A DNA stretch of 64,000 nt from Opisthocomus hoazin. Lineage: Eukaryota; Chordata; Aves; Opisthocomiformes; Opisthocomidae. The stretch is taken from contig NC_134440.1 of the NCBI RefSeq assembly GCF_030867145.1, positions 310,001 to 374,000 of the forward strand, read 5' to 3'. A program made the translations under genes and the position numbers. The notes under the pieces were generated by a model. The model made no database searches. It was not told the DNA's origin and worked only from the letters and a program-made list of their open reading frames with translations. Numbering within the stretch: the stretch's first letter is position 1; every line of letters begins with the position of its first letter. Positions 1 through 12,000 of the stretch are shown here, in pieces.

Positions 1-3000
1 TAACAACGTGCGCTTTTTGTTGCCCTCGCTCCAGCCTGGGAATGGGAGCCAGAGGGGTGGGAACAAAAAAAAATGAAGCCTGTAGAAGAGCACTCCCACA
101 AGGCAGGAGATGAGCCCTGGCACGAAGTAAACATCATTCCTCCCCCACTCCCCCCACTTCCAGTATCTTCAGCTGGCTGTAAAGGGATATTTAAGAAGTC
201 AGGTACCTGAAGAAGTTTCTAAAACACCCAGTAGCAAGTGAGGCTCCGTGATACCTTCTTATTTTTGCACCCCAGCAAGTGGAAACAACTCATTGCTGTG
301 CAAGTAGTGTGGTTGGTCCAGCAGAGAGTATGGAAATGGATCTGCTGCCTTACCTTCCGGGCAGAGGTTCCGCAGACTCCTTATCATAATTACTGATTCT
401 ATAACAGTAAATGTTGTTACTCAAAGTTCTGACAAAAGTGGGTACCAACAACTTCGAAGAATGTCGGATGGCACCTCAGCGGGGTGGTTGTTGTTTTGGA
501 TCGTATTTGATGGGAGCCCAGATAAACCCAGTGACGGGTGTGTAGGGTGGGGGGGAGCTGGTCTCAAGGCAGTCTTCCCCCGGCCCCATTAAGTATCCAA
601 AAGGAGTTTGTGATGGGGTCTGTGCGCTAAAGTGCCAGATTGCCGGAGGGAATAAAGGCTTAGTCTGTAGCTTTTCAATAGAAAGAAATGAAGCCTTGAT
701 TGAGTTTTAACTTGGTCTTGAAATTGATTTTGACATGACCTGTCTTACTCACTTTGGGGTACAAATGCCCAATTTTACTACTTGGAACACTACAGGAGTT
801 GGCATTCAAGACAGCTTTTTCTTTTTCTTTTTTTTAAAGTTCACTAGAACACTTCCAATGAAGTGATGCTGGTTAACTGGTTTACTGTTTCCTAACTCCA
901 TCTAGATGGAGAGACTCTTGGCAGTGCTGGCTGCTGAAGCTGCGTCTCCCGCGCACCAGACCGCTGCCCCGTGGCCGACACAGTCGTTAGCAGCAGGGTT
1001 CCTTAAAATCGTGTTGTAAACGCCGAGAGCTGGCTGGGTCGAGCGGGGCCCAGCGCCCGTGTGGGCTGCTGTTGGAACAGGGCAAGCCCCACTGCCGCAG
1101 CAGAGTCACGCCTGTGCCTGTTTCGTAGGGGAGGTGTTGCTGAAGATGATCCTCAGTGGCTTTGCTCTTAGTTCGGTTTGTGCTACGGATGCTGAAGACT
1201 TTCCAGCTACTAAAATGAGTCAGAAAAAGAAATCGTTAAATCTCACACAGATGCCGATTTACCTGTTGCTGTAGGTAGGAGCAACTTCCTTGCCGTGGCC
1301 TGATAGCTGTGCTCAGTATGTTCATTTGCTGAAACAGCCACGTGATGACGAGCTTTCAAATGCATGCAAGAATTAGAGGAAGTAAATGGGAGGCATTCAT
1401 ATTTCATAGGATCGTAGAAAATCCCGTCTGCAGCGGAGTTGGGTACTGCGGCTGTGCACGTGTCCCTAGCGTTGCGGTGTGTACAGACACACTGAACCAC
1501 CTATTGAGATTCACACACAACACAAATCTAAAGTTTTCTGGGTTTCATTGTAAAATAGCGAAATTACACGTGTGCCGATCGCAGGCACGACGCTGGTGTG
1601 CCGCTCGGTAGGGTGCTGCTGAGCGTGGACTTCCCGTTCTGCCGTCGGCTGGCTCGCGTGGTGGGGTTCAGGGCTTAGGAGGTGTAGTCTTGGAAAGCAA
1701 GCGCCTGCCTGTTGTGGCAGCGGAAGAAGCCTTGCCCCCCAGTGAAGCTGCGTGCTTTGTGGTGTCTGGGGAAGGTGCCCAGGGAAGCTTCGCCTGTCTG
1801 TGGGCTGGGCTCTTGACGAGCGGAGGATGCTCTGTGGGCAGTATCCTGCCTTTCTGGGCTGTGCGCTGGGGAGAAGTGTGCCTTTGGTGCCTTCAAAGTC
1901 CTGTCACATTTATAGAGTTAATGATGTCTTAGGCCTTTTTAAAATTCAAATTCACTTTTGTAGTTGGGGGAAAAGGAAGATGATGTTTGTAACAGCTTTT
2001 CCGTGCCTGTTCCTGAAAACAGACGGTACCGCAAGAAGACCATGGCTCATGCTGTAGCTTTTTCTGAGAGGAAAGATCCCAGCGAGGAGATGGCGTTCTC
2101 CCTAAAACTCGAAAAGTAATCCTTGTGTAACTTTCAGATGCTCAGCTCAAGACTAATCTGGGTTGGTTATGCATAATAATTCTTATTTTCATTAAAGTTC
2201 TGCTCCAAGGCAGTAGGTAGCCCTTACAGTTAAGGCTGGCGTTAAATGAATGTCTTGCAGTTCATGAAAGATTGCTGGTACGCAGGGACTGTTACTGCTC
2301 GGGGGCTACGATAGCAGGATCGAGCAGGAGGATCACCAAGAAAACTGTATTGATTGCTACATCAATACGTCTTAATGTATTCTGCAAGTAGTGTTTGTGG
2401 GAAGGTTTATGAATAGTCAAAAAAGAGGCAAAATTGATCAGTGACATCGAATACGCGGTGGAAAGCGCAGTGTCTTTGGGGTGGCCTGGTGTGTGGCACC
2501 TATGTACGGTACCCTGTGGCGGGAAAAGCTCTAAAATTCTTCAGTTCTGAAGTAGGTAAACTTGTTACTTGACATCTTTAAATAAATATTGCAAGCTTTG
2601 TGGTTGTGATCGCGCACCCCTCTGCACTGCAGGAGAGCTGGGGCCTGGGAGGCTGAGGACACCTCCAAACCTGTTGCCTGCAAGCTTTATGCCATTAGTT
2701 TCTGCTGCGGGTGTTTAAAATTCCTCTGCTCTTTCTCCTTCCTTCAGCAAAGGTGTCCAGAGAGGGATTTATTAATTCCTTTCGCTGGACCAAGAACTGT
2801 TTTTAAACCTGAAGATGATGGTTTAACAAGCAGCCAGGACTGTGAAGTGATAGAGGTGGCTTGGGGAGCAAAAGCATGTGGATCCTGTTGGTTGAGACCT
2901 GATGGGTAACTTATTTCTGTGAGCTGCCTGAGAACTATGATGATGAAGACTATAGAAGTAATTAAACAAGACTCATTTTAATATTGCGCAGGTTATTGAT

Positions 3001-6000
3001 CCCTTAGGACATTTAGATACGCAAACTTGATAAGATGATCTTTGCAAAATGTTGTTCGGTATAATTGTGACACCGCTGGTTGTTTGCTAGCCAGAATGCC
3101 CTCCTGTTTTTGTGGAAGTTAGATGTTGGTTTACATAAAGCCACCGAAGTCACCCAGCGTCTAGATTTCATCTTGCCAGTCTTCATGTCCGTTCCCATTC
3201 TGCTTCTCTAGGTCGAGGGACCCTGACAGGTTTGGTACCAGTGGTTAGGCTTGCTCAAGATTACAAATCCCCCTTGATCCCGTGGGTGATAATGCCAACT
3301 GCGATTCCCTTTCCCCTTCCAACTGCGGGGCCGGGGGCTGACCACCAGCCCCGCAGCCTGCCCTGGGTGTCGTTCGGGGGGGGCTGTGCGTTGTGGCGTG
3401 CGGTGCGTGGCGGGCAGGGCTCCCCTTTGGTCTCAGGTGGGGGATGCAGCGTGCATCCAGAGCAAGTTTTGTGTGCCGAGGCTTCTGAATTAATTAATGA
3501 TGGTGGCGGTGCTCGGCTTCCCCTGTAAATAGGTGTGGCCGCTGGGTCGCTGCCAAGCTGCCATTTCATTCCCTTATTTGGATTTCTGAAGAGTGTCGTT
3601 CTCTACACACACCCTCGGTTAGGGTTTTAAATAATATAGTTGAGGAAAGTAAAATTGCTGCTACAAAATTATTAGCTTATGGGTTATTAATGTACTCCTA
3701 CAACTGAGATTAAGGACGTGTCATTAGTGGAGGATGGTATCTTGAGCTCCCAAAAAAAAATTTTTTGAAAAGAAAAAGGTTACTGCTGAGTTTCCAGTAG
3801 CTGAAGCCAGGTTGGCACAAACCAAATTATTTGGGAGGAATCAGGTTATTCCATTTTGGTTGATGCCAGGTTGCCCAGTTAGTTGCTGGCGCTCGGCGAG
3901 CACCAGCTGCCCGCAGAGCGCGGCGAAGCCTCGTTGCAGCGGTGAGCGTCGGCGAAGGAGGTGAGAGCAAGGCCCCGAATGTGGCCTTCCAGGGTGAGCA
4001 TGGTGCCTACAAACAGCACATCGCGTTTGATGCTGAAAGTGGAGCAGATTTTTCCACCAGAGCTAGAAATAACACTTTGCCACCTGCTTTTTTTTTTTTT
4101 TTTTTTTTTTAAATTGAACGTTGCCACTGGTTTTAGTCTCAGTCTCTCCCAATGACATCCAGAGCCTTCTGTGCTTCTTCCTTGGGGTTGTTGGGCATGC
4201 GGTGGAAGGGGTGATAAATTCATGCACACATACCTTTCCCTGTTTAATATTCTGCCAAACAGTTCTGCAAATGCATTTCATAACGCTGCCTCTTTGCATA
4301 GAGAAGAGACACCCCCTTCCTCTGTCAAAAATATATTCTGCATCTGAAAACAGAAGATAGTGATTCCAGTTCTTGAAAAACATGTTTATACAACAATCCA
4401 CGGAGCCGGGCTCCATTGGGTGATTAGACTGCACTTTGATTAAAGCCAGTTCAGTGCAACTGCTTGGTGTGGATGGAGGCTGGCTGAGGGGCTCCGTCGT
4501 CGCGAAGGAAGCGCCGAGCGTGTCTGTCCTGCAGCGTCGGGCGCAGGGCCGGCGGCGGTGATGTGGGTGACGGGGGTCCTTAGTGCTCGGCCCGTGAATC
4601 CGTTAGGTCTTCATCCTGGGTGAGGATCAGCATAACTGGCCATAAATACAGAATGACTGAAAAATAATTCACACTGTGCTACGTATAAAACGAAGAACCC
4701 CCAAACCAAAGCGCTGTAATCTATTTTTAGCTGCTCTTGGTGTTCTCTCCTTTTGCTCAACAGCAGATACTACAGTTCCTCTTCTTGAAACGGGCACTGC
4801 TTTGTTCGCGCCCGCTGCTTGGCGGCTGCCTCTGACGTGCAGGGTGGTTTTTTGTTGTTCCTGCGAGTTGGCCTCTTGCAAAGATTTTGATTTAATGAGT
4901 CAGGTCTACCCATGTAGTAATTACAAAGATTAACTTGGATAGATGCGGAACAGATGCGTAAAACTGTTTGGACCTGGCTCCGAAGCAACCTCTTCATCAG
5001 TGGTTTCATCCTTTCTCTCACTTAACACCCGTTTCACAGTGTAGACTGCTAATTGTAAAATTAATGACAAAAATAATGATTTCTCTGTTTCACTCATGGG
5101 CTTCCCTAATTCCTTAGCATACCTCTTTGTTCCTTTGAATGGGAACGTGACCTTGCTTAAATGCTTTTGTACAAGGGAATACAGCTCTCAAACCCAAAGC
5201 AAACCTGAACTGGTCTGCCCCAAGGGTTGCTCTAAGGTTGACTTTATCTAGACATACCAGCTTTTGTAGCTCACTTTATAATACCTTGTTCTCACTTGTA
5301 TGAAACTGGAATGTCTTAGAGCTGTTTCTTTGTGGACTTTTTGAGGAATATCTGATTTTTCGGAGATTTGCTGAGGAACCTGCCTCCCCCTCCGCCCCCA
5401 TTTGAAGACGTGAGTTGTGTTATAAGTGAAAAGCAAGCTGCACGCTTGCGTCTGCTGGAGCCCACGGTGGTGCAGCCCTGGACAGTCCCGGGTGTTTCTG
5501 TTCACGAGTAGCCAACCAAACTGTGAGCTGGGTGTTCTGAGCCTGCCCGATCTCCTGAATCAACCCACAGAGAAGTGCGCTCCGGTCTGTGCTGAGCTGG
5601 GACTCGGCACAGGGCTGGCCAGCGTTGCGTTGTCCACGTAGCGTCTGTAAACTCTGCTGCGCTTGCTGTGGGCGCTTCAGGGCTGCGAACTGCTGAGCAG
5701 GACAGCAGTAACTGGGTGCTCCAGGCTGTGGTTACAGAAAGCCAGATTTGCAAGGTCTTGAATGGCAAGGCTTCCTGGAAGAAAACAATATTGCAGTTAG
5801 TGTTGGTTTTTCTTCCTAAACTGCGTTATTGGAACCTCTTTATCTTTGCATCTTGCAGGTGTCCACACTTGGCTGAATCCTGGCTAATCTCAGTAGAAGC
5901 ACAGGTAGATCGTGGGGCTGGCTTGGGGAGGGAGGAAGGAGCTTGGTAGGGGAATCGCCACCGAGATACTCCAGACTAAGGAACGAGAGAAGTCAAAATG

Positions 6001-8104
6001 CGTTTGCGCTTTGGTCTCAAAACAGTAAGTTTTGATTGCAAGAGATTAGATTATAGCAGTGCTTTTCTAAAGGTTCAGCCTGGATTTTCTGGAGAAAATT
6101 TACTCCACGATTTCCTGTTTTCATGCGGGCCGGTGCATGCGAGTGGCGAGATTGGGGAGTAAAGCTGGACTCTAGTTCTGCTAAATTGGTGTGGAGATCT
6201 GTATGGAGTGCTTTGCAGCTAGCGGAATTAGCGGCTCCTACTCTGCTAGATCCAGAAGTAAAGGCAGGGCTTCTCCTTGAAGGCCTGCGTGCCCTTCTGT
6301 GTGATCTGGCAGCCCTTGGTATCCACTTGGTATCCAGTAGAGAGCAAATGCTGGGAAACGAGTGCCCTCCAAAAGAAGGATGTGCTGGGCTGACGTGCCT
6401 GAAGAACAGCTCTTGCCAGTGAGTAGTTTTTCTATATCTGACTTCCTGCTGCTGTCTCCAGCGATGCCCTCGCCGGCGGGCGCAGCCTGTGGTCCCCGTC
6501 TGCCGACCGGCTTAACTAAAGGGTTACTGCAGCCCCCGGTTCCCCTGCCCTGAACGCAGGCATCGATGGGAAGGGTGTAATTATAAATGCTATTGATGGC
6601 CCGGGAGGGGAGTCGTGTGCTTTATCCCTGGCGCAGGAATTCAGGAGTGAGTGGGAGAGACTCTTAATTTGTAACAGGTTTGATTTGCAGTCTGACTCGT
6701 ACACAACAAATGGGCAGCGGTGGTATTAATGAGCATCCAAGGAGCTCGTTTCCTTCCGCCAAGGTGGCACCCAGCTGGAGAGGCTGAACCCGAGGGGTGG
6801 CTGTGCAGGGTGTTTAGGAGCTTTCGCCTGAATCTTCAGGCAAGCAGAAAGTTAAAAAGCAATGCTTGAATATTTGGAGAAATAGCAACGTATGCCAGGT
6901 GCGGAATGGATCGGCACGTTCATGAAAAGCCAGGGAAGAGCTCTTCCACTCTGTGGTGGTTGCTCACCCCGTAGTGAAACGGGCACCATGACTGGTATTT
7001 CTATCCGATGGCTCTTCCTAGAGCTCTGTTCACATGTGTGCAGGGAGGAATCTGTGGGTCTGGAGCCTACCAACACGCTGTCAGCTGATATTTTGGTGCT
7101 TAAAAAACCCGATTTGATACCTTGAGTTCTCCTTCTAGACCAGTGAAGTCTTTGAAGACTTTACCCCTGTATTCAAAAATGTTTATGGAAGCAAAGCCTG
7201 AACACGCAGACGGAAGCGACCCCCTTGTCTGTCAATATTTAAATTGAAATGTGACTCCTTTTTTCTGCTGACCAGTTCACTCAGCCTTCCAGAAAGTACC
7301 GAAGTTTTCTTACCGCAGTTGTTTGAGGAGGTATGTACAGCAGCAGTGCTGAACTGTGGTACCTATGTCATCATTTCCATGCCTTAATCTTCTTATGGAA
7401 TCCGTAGCTTGTCTTATTCTGAAAATGTAATGTTTTTAAAGCAGTTTTGCGGGCTAAATCTCTCTTGAATTTTGCTTCATCATAATTTTCCTAGATTGTG
7501 TTGATGGGATTCAGTAATTTCACTAAAAATGCGGTCCCTCTTATTCTGATCTACAACTTTCATCATCATTTCATAGAGAAAAAACCACTTCATGAATGAC
7601 AAAGTAGACTCTGAGCAAATAGACCTGATTTCTGTTCTGGGGGGTTGGCAAGAGGTGCTGTTCAGCCTGGTGCCTGTTTAAGTGCTGGAACGTTTCACTT
7701 ATTACCGCTGTAAAAAGTTACTGTGTCGGAATGAGAGCCGCAATTCTGTTTAAATGAAACACCACAGCTTTGACAGAGATGGGGGAGTGGTGGGATGCTG
7801 GAGACGTGGTTTCCTTGCGCGGTGGAGGGGCCGATGCAGGACCTACGAGACGGGTGGTGCGCGGTGTCCCGGTGGCTGGCAGAGCCCCGGCGGTGCCCTC
7901 GGACGACGGCAGCGCTGCACCAAAGCCACCGTACCTGCGGCTCGGGCGTCCAGCCCTGCGCGCCTTTTCTGCGGTGACTTTTCCTGATGGAAACACTGTC
8001 AAAACCTAGAGCAGCTGCTTGGACAGAGTTTCACTTCCGAGCATGAACTGTTTAACTGCCTGCTTCCTGGGAGGCTCCCTGAACAGACGCTTTAAGAGCG
8101 AATC
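1..8104. other. Non-coding stretch, probably GATAD2A intron 1 or 5' flank
   Basis: No open frame here resembles a known protein family, and none is bracketed by convincing splice sites that would join GATAD2A. The first GATAD2A coding exon has only 9 nt before its ATG, so at least one untranslated exon must lie upstream, here or left of the window. I could not place it. The stretch is ordinary mixed-composition DNA with a 23-T run at 4088-4110. It is called intronic by inference from the position and strand of GATAD2A. Confidence 0.5.
4088..4110. repeat. Poly(T) run of 23 bases
   Basis: An uninterrupted T run. On the minus strand it is an A run that follows a short reading frame ending in TGA about 30 nt earlier. 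This could mark the 3' end of a minus-strand retrocopy, or be plain slippage. No source gene was recognised. Confidence 0.9.
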
Positions 8105-9013
8105 CTTCAGGACTTCTTCATCAACAACCTGGATGAAGAGTTAGAGTGTACCCTCAGCAAGTTTGCTGATGACACCAAACTGGGAGGTGTGGTAGACACA
8201 CCGGCAGGCTGGAGAGTTGGGCAGAGAGGAACCTGATGAGGTTCAACAAAGGCAAATGCAGGGTCCTGCACCTGGGGAGGAACAACCCCAGGCACCAGTA
8301 CAGGCTGGGGCGGCCCTGCTGGAGAGCAGCTCTGCAGAGAGGGACTGGGAGTGCTGGGGGACGACAGGGTGACCATGAGCCAGCAGCGTGCCCTGGCTGC
8401 CAAGAAGGCCAATGGGATCCTGGGGTGCATGAGGAGGAGTGTGGGCAGCAGGTCAAGGGAGGTTCTCCTTCCCCTCTACACTGCCCTAGTGAGGCCCCAT
8501 CTGCAGTGCTGTGTCCAGTGCTGGGCTCCCCAGTTCAAGAAAGATGAGGAGCTGCTGGAGAGAGTCCAACGGAGGGCTATGAGGATGAGGAGGGGACTGG
8601 AGCATCTCTGCTATGAGGAGAGGCTGAGGGAGCTGGGCTTGTTCAGCCTGGAGAAGAGAAGGCTGAGAGGGGACCTTCGAAATGCCTCTAAATATCTGCA
8701 GGGTGGGGGTCAGGAGGACGGGGCCAGACTCTGTTCAGTGGTGCCCAGCGACAGGACAAGGGGCACCGGGCACAAACTGGAGCAGAGGAAGCTCCAGCTG
8801 AACCCGAGGAAGAACTTCTTCCCTGTGAGGGTGACGGAGCCCTGGCCCAGGCTGCCCAGGGAGGCTGTGGAGTCTCCTTCTCTGGAGATATTCCAGCCCC
8901 GCCTGGCCGCGGTGCTGTGCCCCCTGCTCTGGGTGACCCTGCTTGGGCAGGGGGTTGGGCTGGGTGACCCACAGAGGGCCCTGCCAACCCCCCACCATTC
9001 TGTGATTCTGTGA
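8105..9013 (+). mobile_element. CR1 LINE fragment, 5'-truncated, + strand
   Basis: The element enters inside the reverse-transcriptase domain: the FADD catalytic box is visible at about 8162-8173. It continues through the C-terminal part of CR1 ORF2 and ends with the CR1 3' signature, the repeated ATTCTGTG octamer at 8998-9012. The last 220 codons (8351-9013) are still open, while the part before them lies in another frame, so at least one frameshift has occurred. Near-identical segments lie at 28546-29034 (+) and 53010-53531 (-). Several kilobases of the 5' part are missing, as is normal for CR1 insertions. It lies in the presumed intron 1 of GATAD2A, sense to the gene. Confidence 0.93.
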
Positions 9014-12000
9014 CATCTTTACAAGCACGTTCACCATTTTCCCTTAGCGGCGTGCGCTGCAAAAGCAAACTTCATCGTGGGGATGCGGGAGAAGGCTGAG
9101 CCGTGGATGGAGCCGGCTGCGGGGGGCCAGCACGGGGTCTGGTGCCTGCTGCCTCCCGGGACAGCTCGTTGCCAGCTCCCCGTCGGGTTTCGGTGGAAAC
9201 TTCCAGGCGCTGAATGCAGGTCAGCGCGAGAGGGGCCCAGGTCCCGTGGCACTGAAGCGGTTAAACTGCTCTTCTGGTGTCCTTGCAGGATGCAAACTAT
9301 TTTAGTCCCATGACACGAGCACTATGGGAGTTTAATGCTACAGTTCATTAAAAATGGACGCTGGCCGGAGCCTCAGGAATACGATTCGGTAGCTTGGGCT
9401 TCCCGCGTCCGGAGCACGTCAGAAGGAACGATCGCTGCTGAATCCTCCAAAACTCGGACGCGAGGTTGCTGCCGAACTCATTCGCGTCACCGTATTCCTC
9501 TTTGTCGGGGAAAACCGTTTGCGAAATGCAGGCTCCCTCTGCGCTGGGGGTGCCGTCTGTGCCGTCCTCCAGCAGAGCGGAGCCAGCTTCGGACGGAGAC
9601 CGTGCAGAGCCGACGCCTGGAGGATCCTCCCCTCCCACCGCAACCTTTACCAGTCCCGCTCAGCAATTACCTCTACCGGCCAGAATAATTTCTATTTTAT
9701 TATTTTTATTTTTTAATTTCCCCCCTCCCCAAGCAGTGTTACAACTCGTGGCTTCCTGCTAGCTGCAGTGGTGTCGTAGCTGCGACAGCCCTTGTCACAA
9801 CCCGGTGCGCCGTGTGTGCTGTGTGTGGTGCTTTTTGTCGTCGTCAGTGATGAAGAAGTGTTTGTCCGTGTCGGAGCCAGATGCGTGAGGAGCAGCGTGG
9901 AAGTCCTGCCCTATCTGTCAGGTTTTATGGCACTGTTGAAGGCCCTGAAGTAGCTATCGCAGTGGTTTTCAATGGGCTTCTAATTAGAAAAGCGTTGGAC
10001 TAATAGGATCAGTTATAATTAGCAAGACCTGCCCTCTAGATAGCTAATCAGGGACCGGAATACAGTTGCATATCCATTCATTAAGTTTCTATATCTGCAC
10101 TTTTGTGGCAATTTGTTTAACCTGTTGGAACCTTACTTAAAATAGTAAAACAGAGAAGATGTTCTGGGCACGAGCTCCCGGCTTTTGGGACAAGATGACC
10201 TCGGAGCTCACTGGAGTCCGGTCGGGGGGGCACAGTTTGATCCTCGGGTGGGTGCCAAGGGGTGGCCCTGTTCAGCCCTCTTCCCCTGCCCGGAGAGGAG
10301 CCCTGGAAGTCAGTGAGCTGTTGTCCTGCCTTCTGGACAAAAGAAAATAGCTCTGCAACTTTTTGAGGAGGGAAGTGACTCAGTTCTTGGTGGCTTAGCA
10401 GAAATAAGAGGCCGAGCTTCCAAGGAGTCATCTTGGCAGCCAGTGTGCATCAGTTACTGTGCTCCACCTCCAGCCGTCTGTGCCGGGAGCCGACGCCGGC
10501 GCTGTGTCCGCACGCGCAGCCCCGTGCAGGACCCGCGGCTGGACCTGCGGTGTCGGCCGGCTGTGGGCTTTGTGCTGGGTCAGAGCAGGCTGTGGTGAGG
10601 GGCGTCTGGCTCGGCCCGTGCAGCTAACTGCCCGTCCAGTAGTACGGCGAAACCCGTCGATTTTTCTAACTGAGCAGTGTACACTGGCTGTAGGCTTGTT
10701 CCCTCGGTGTTTTCATAGAGAGGGAAGGTTTGGATATCGCATGCTGTATGCATAAGCTCATAAAAGGATTTTTGTGAAGCGTAAGCAAGTGTGGGCCAGC
10801 AGAACTTTTTCTGGAGAAAGCAGCAGATGAACACATGAGCGTGTTCTTTTAGAATTATTTTTATCTGCTGTCCTACAGGACAAGAACTTCTCAGAGGAGT
10901 CATTTCCCCCTCCTTTCTAAGCTTGACATGCATCTTCATGGAAAGCTTTTGCAGGGATCGGTGCTGTGGTCCCACGCGTGACCAGGAACAGGGGCACAAC
11001 AGACTTGGTCCATGTTACGGGGTGTGGGCAGTGGTCGTACCCCACCCAGACCTCCGACCGTGTTTAACCGGTGCATCCAGCTTGGCATTAAAATTTGCTC
11101 TGATGTCTCTTAAGTGAAAATACCAAATTGTCACCGAATTGCTGAACTGAGTCCACGCGTGAGCACGTGTGTGACTGTGGTGTCACTTCCAAAGACTGCT
11201 CTCTTTGTGTCTCTCAATGTTCCTGCTACTGAAGTAGCATTACCTTCCTGTAGGTGACATTGGACAAGTATTGCCTTGTTTGCTGCATCTTACTAGCTAT
11301 TAAGGTGCTCATCCGGTGGCCTGCTGGTTCGTTGGACAAATTCAAAGCTGAACGCAGCCGACAACCTTTGTGAAACAAGACTTTTCTTTTTTTGTCCATG
11401 TTTGTCCGTAAAGCAGCATGCCGTTTTAGCTAGTGTCACAGCCAATTTGGGGAAGAGTGCAGGAGCTTCTTCCTGAAGATGTGTGTTCAGGTGACGTTCT
11501 CCTGCATGCGCGCATGGACCCGTGCTGCTTTTCTCCATCCAAGGAGAATGGGGAGGTGGCACAGCGACTGCTTTGACTTGCCTGGAGCCAGCTCCTCTGG
11601 TACCGGCTGTTAGGATAAATACAGGTCTCCAGCTCCTGGAGGGAGGGTGTCGGTTAGAAACGGAACTGTCGGTGCCAGTGAGTGTTTGGGTCAAACCAGA
11701 GACAGCAAGAAGCGGTTGGAGGGCTGTCTCGCCAGCAAGCAGGTTGTGGGTGAAGGTGGTGGGCCTGTCACCGGGTGGACTGACCGGCTTGTTTCTTCCC
11801 TCAGGATCCTTGCTGCGGTTGCATTCAGCCACTCGGCCTGGTCAGGATCCCACCTGGAACCCATGAACTTCGCTGACAGGTAGGAGTTGTGAATCGGACA
11901 GAGGGTGAGTCTCTGATGCTGCACAGACACCCCCTCTCCCCCCGTTCGGTACTGAGAGTGGGGAGGTGGATTTGGCTTCTGCACCTTCAGCTCCTGCCTT

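Noticed and set aside
1390-1425. Possible reversed CR1 octamer tail (TTTCATAGGATCGTAGAA)
   Set aside because: Only a short degenerate match with no CR1 body next to it.
6123-6422. 99-codon leucine-rich ORF
   Set aside because: No splice context, no recognised family and no second supporting exon; could be chance.
8351-9013. 220-codon ORF that looks like a protein gene
   Set aside because: It is the C-terminal part of CR1 ORF2, matching the copies at 28546 and 53010; it is not a host gene.
9846-9950. Possible box C/D snoRNA (GTGATGA, with CTGA about 95 nt later)
   Set aside because: No terminal stem pairs the flanks, the spacing is long, and no D'/C' boxes are evident.
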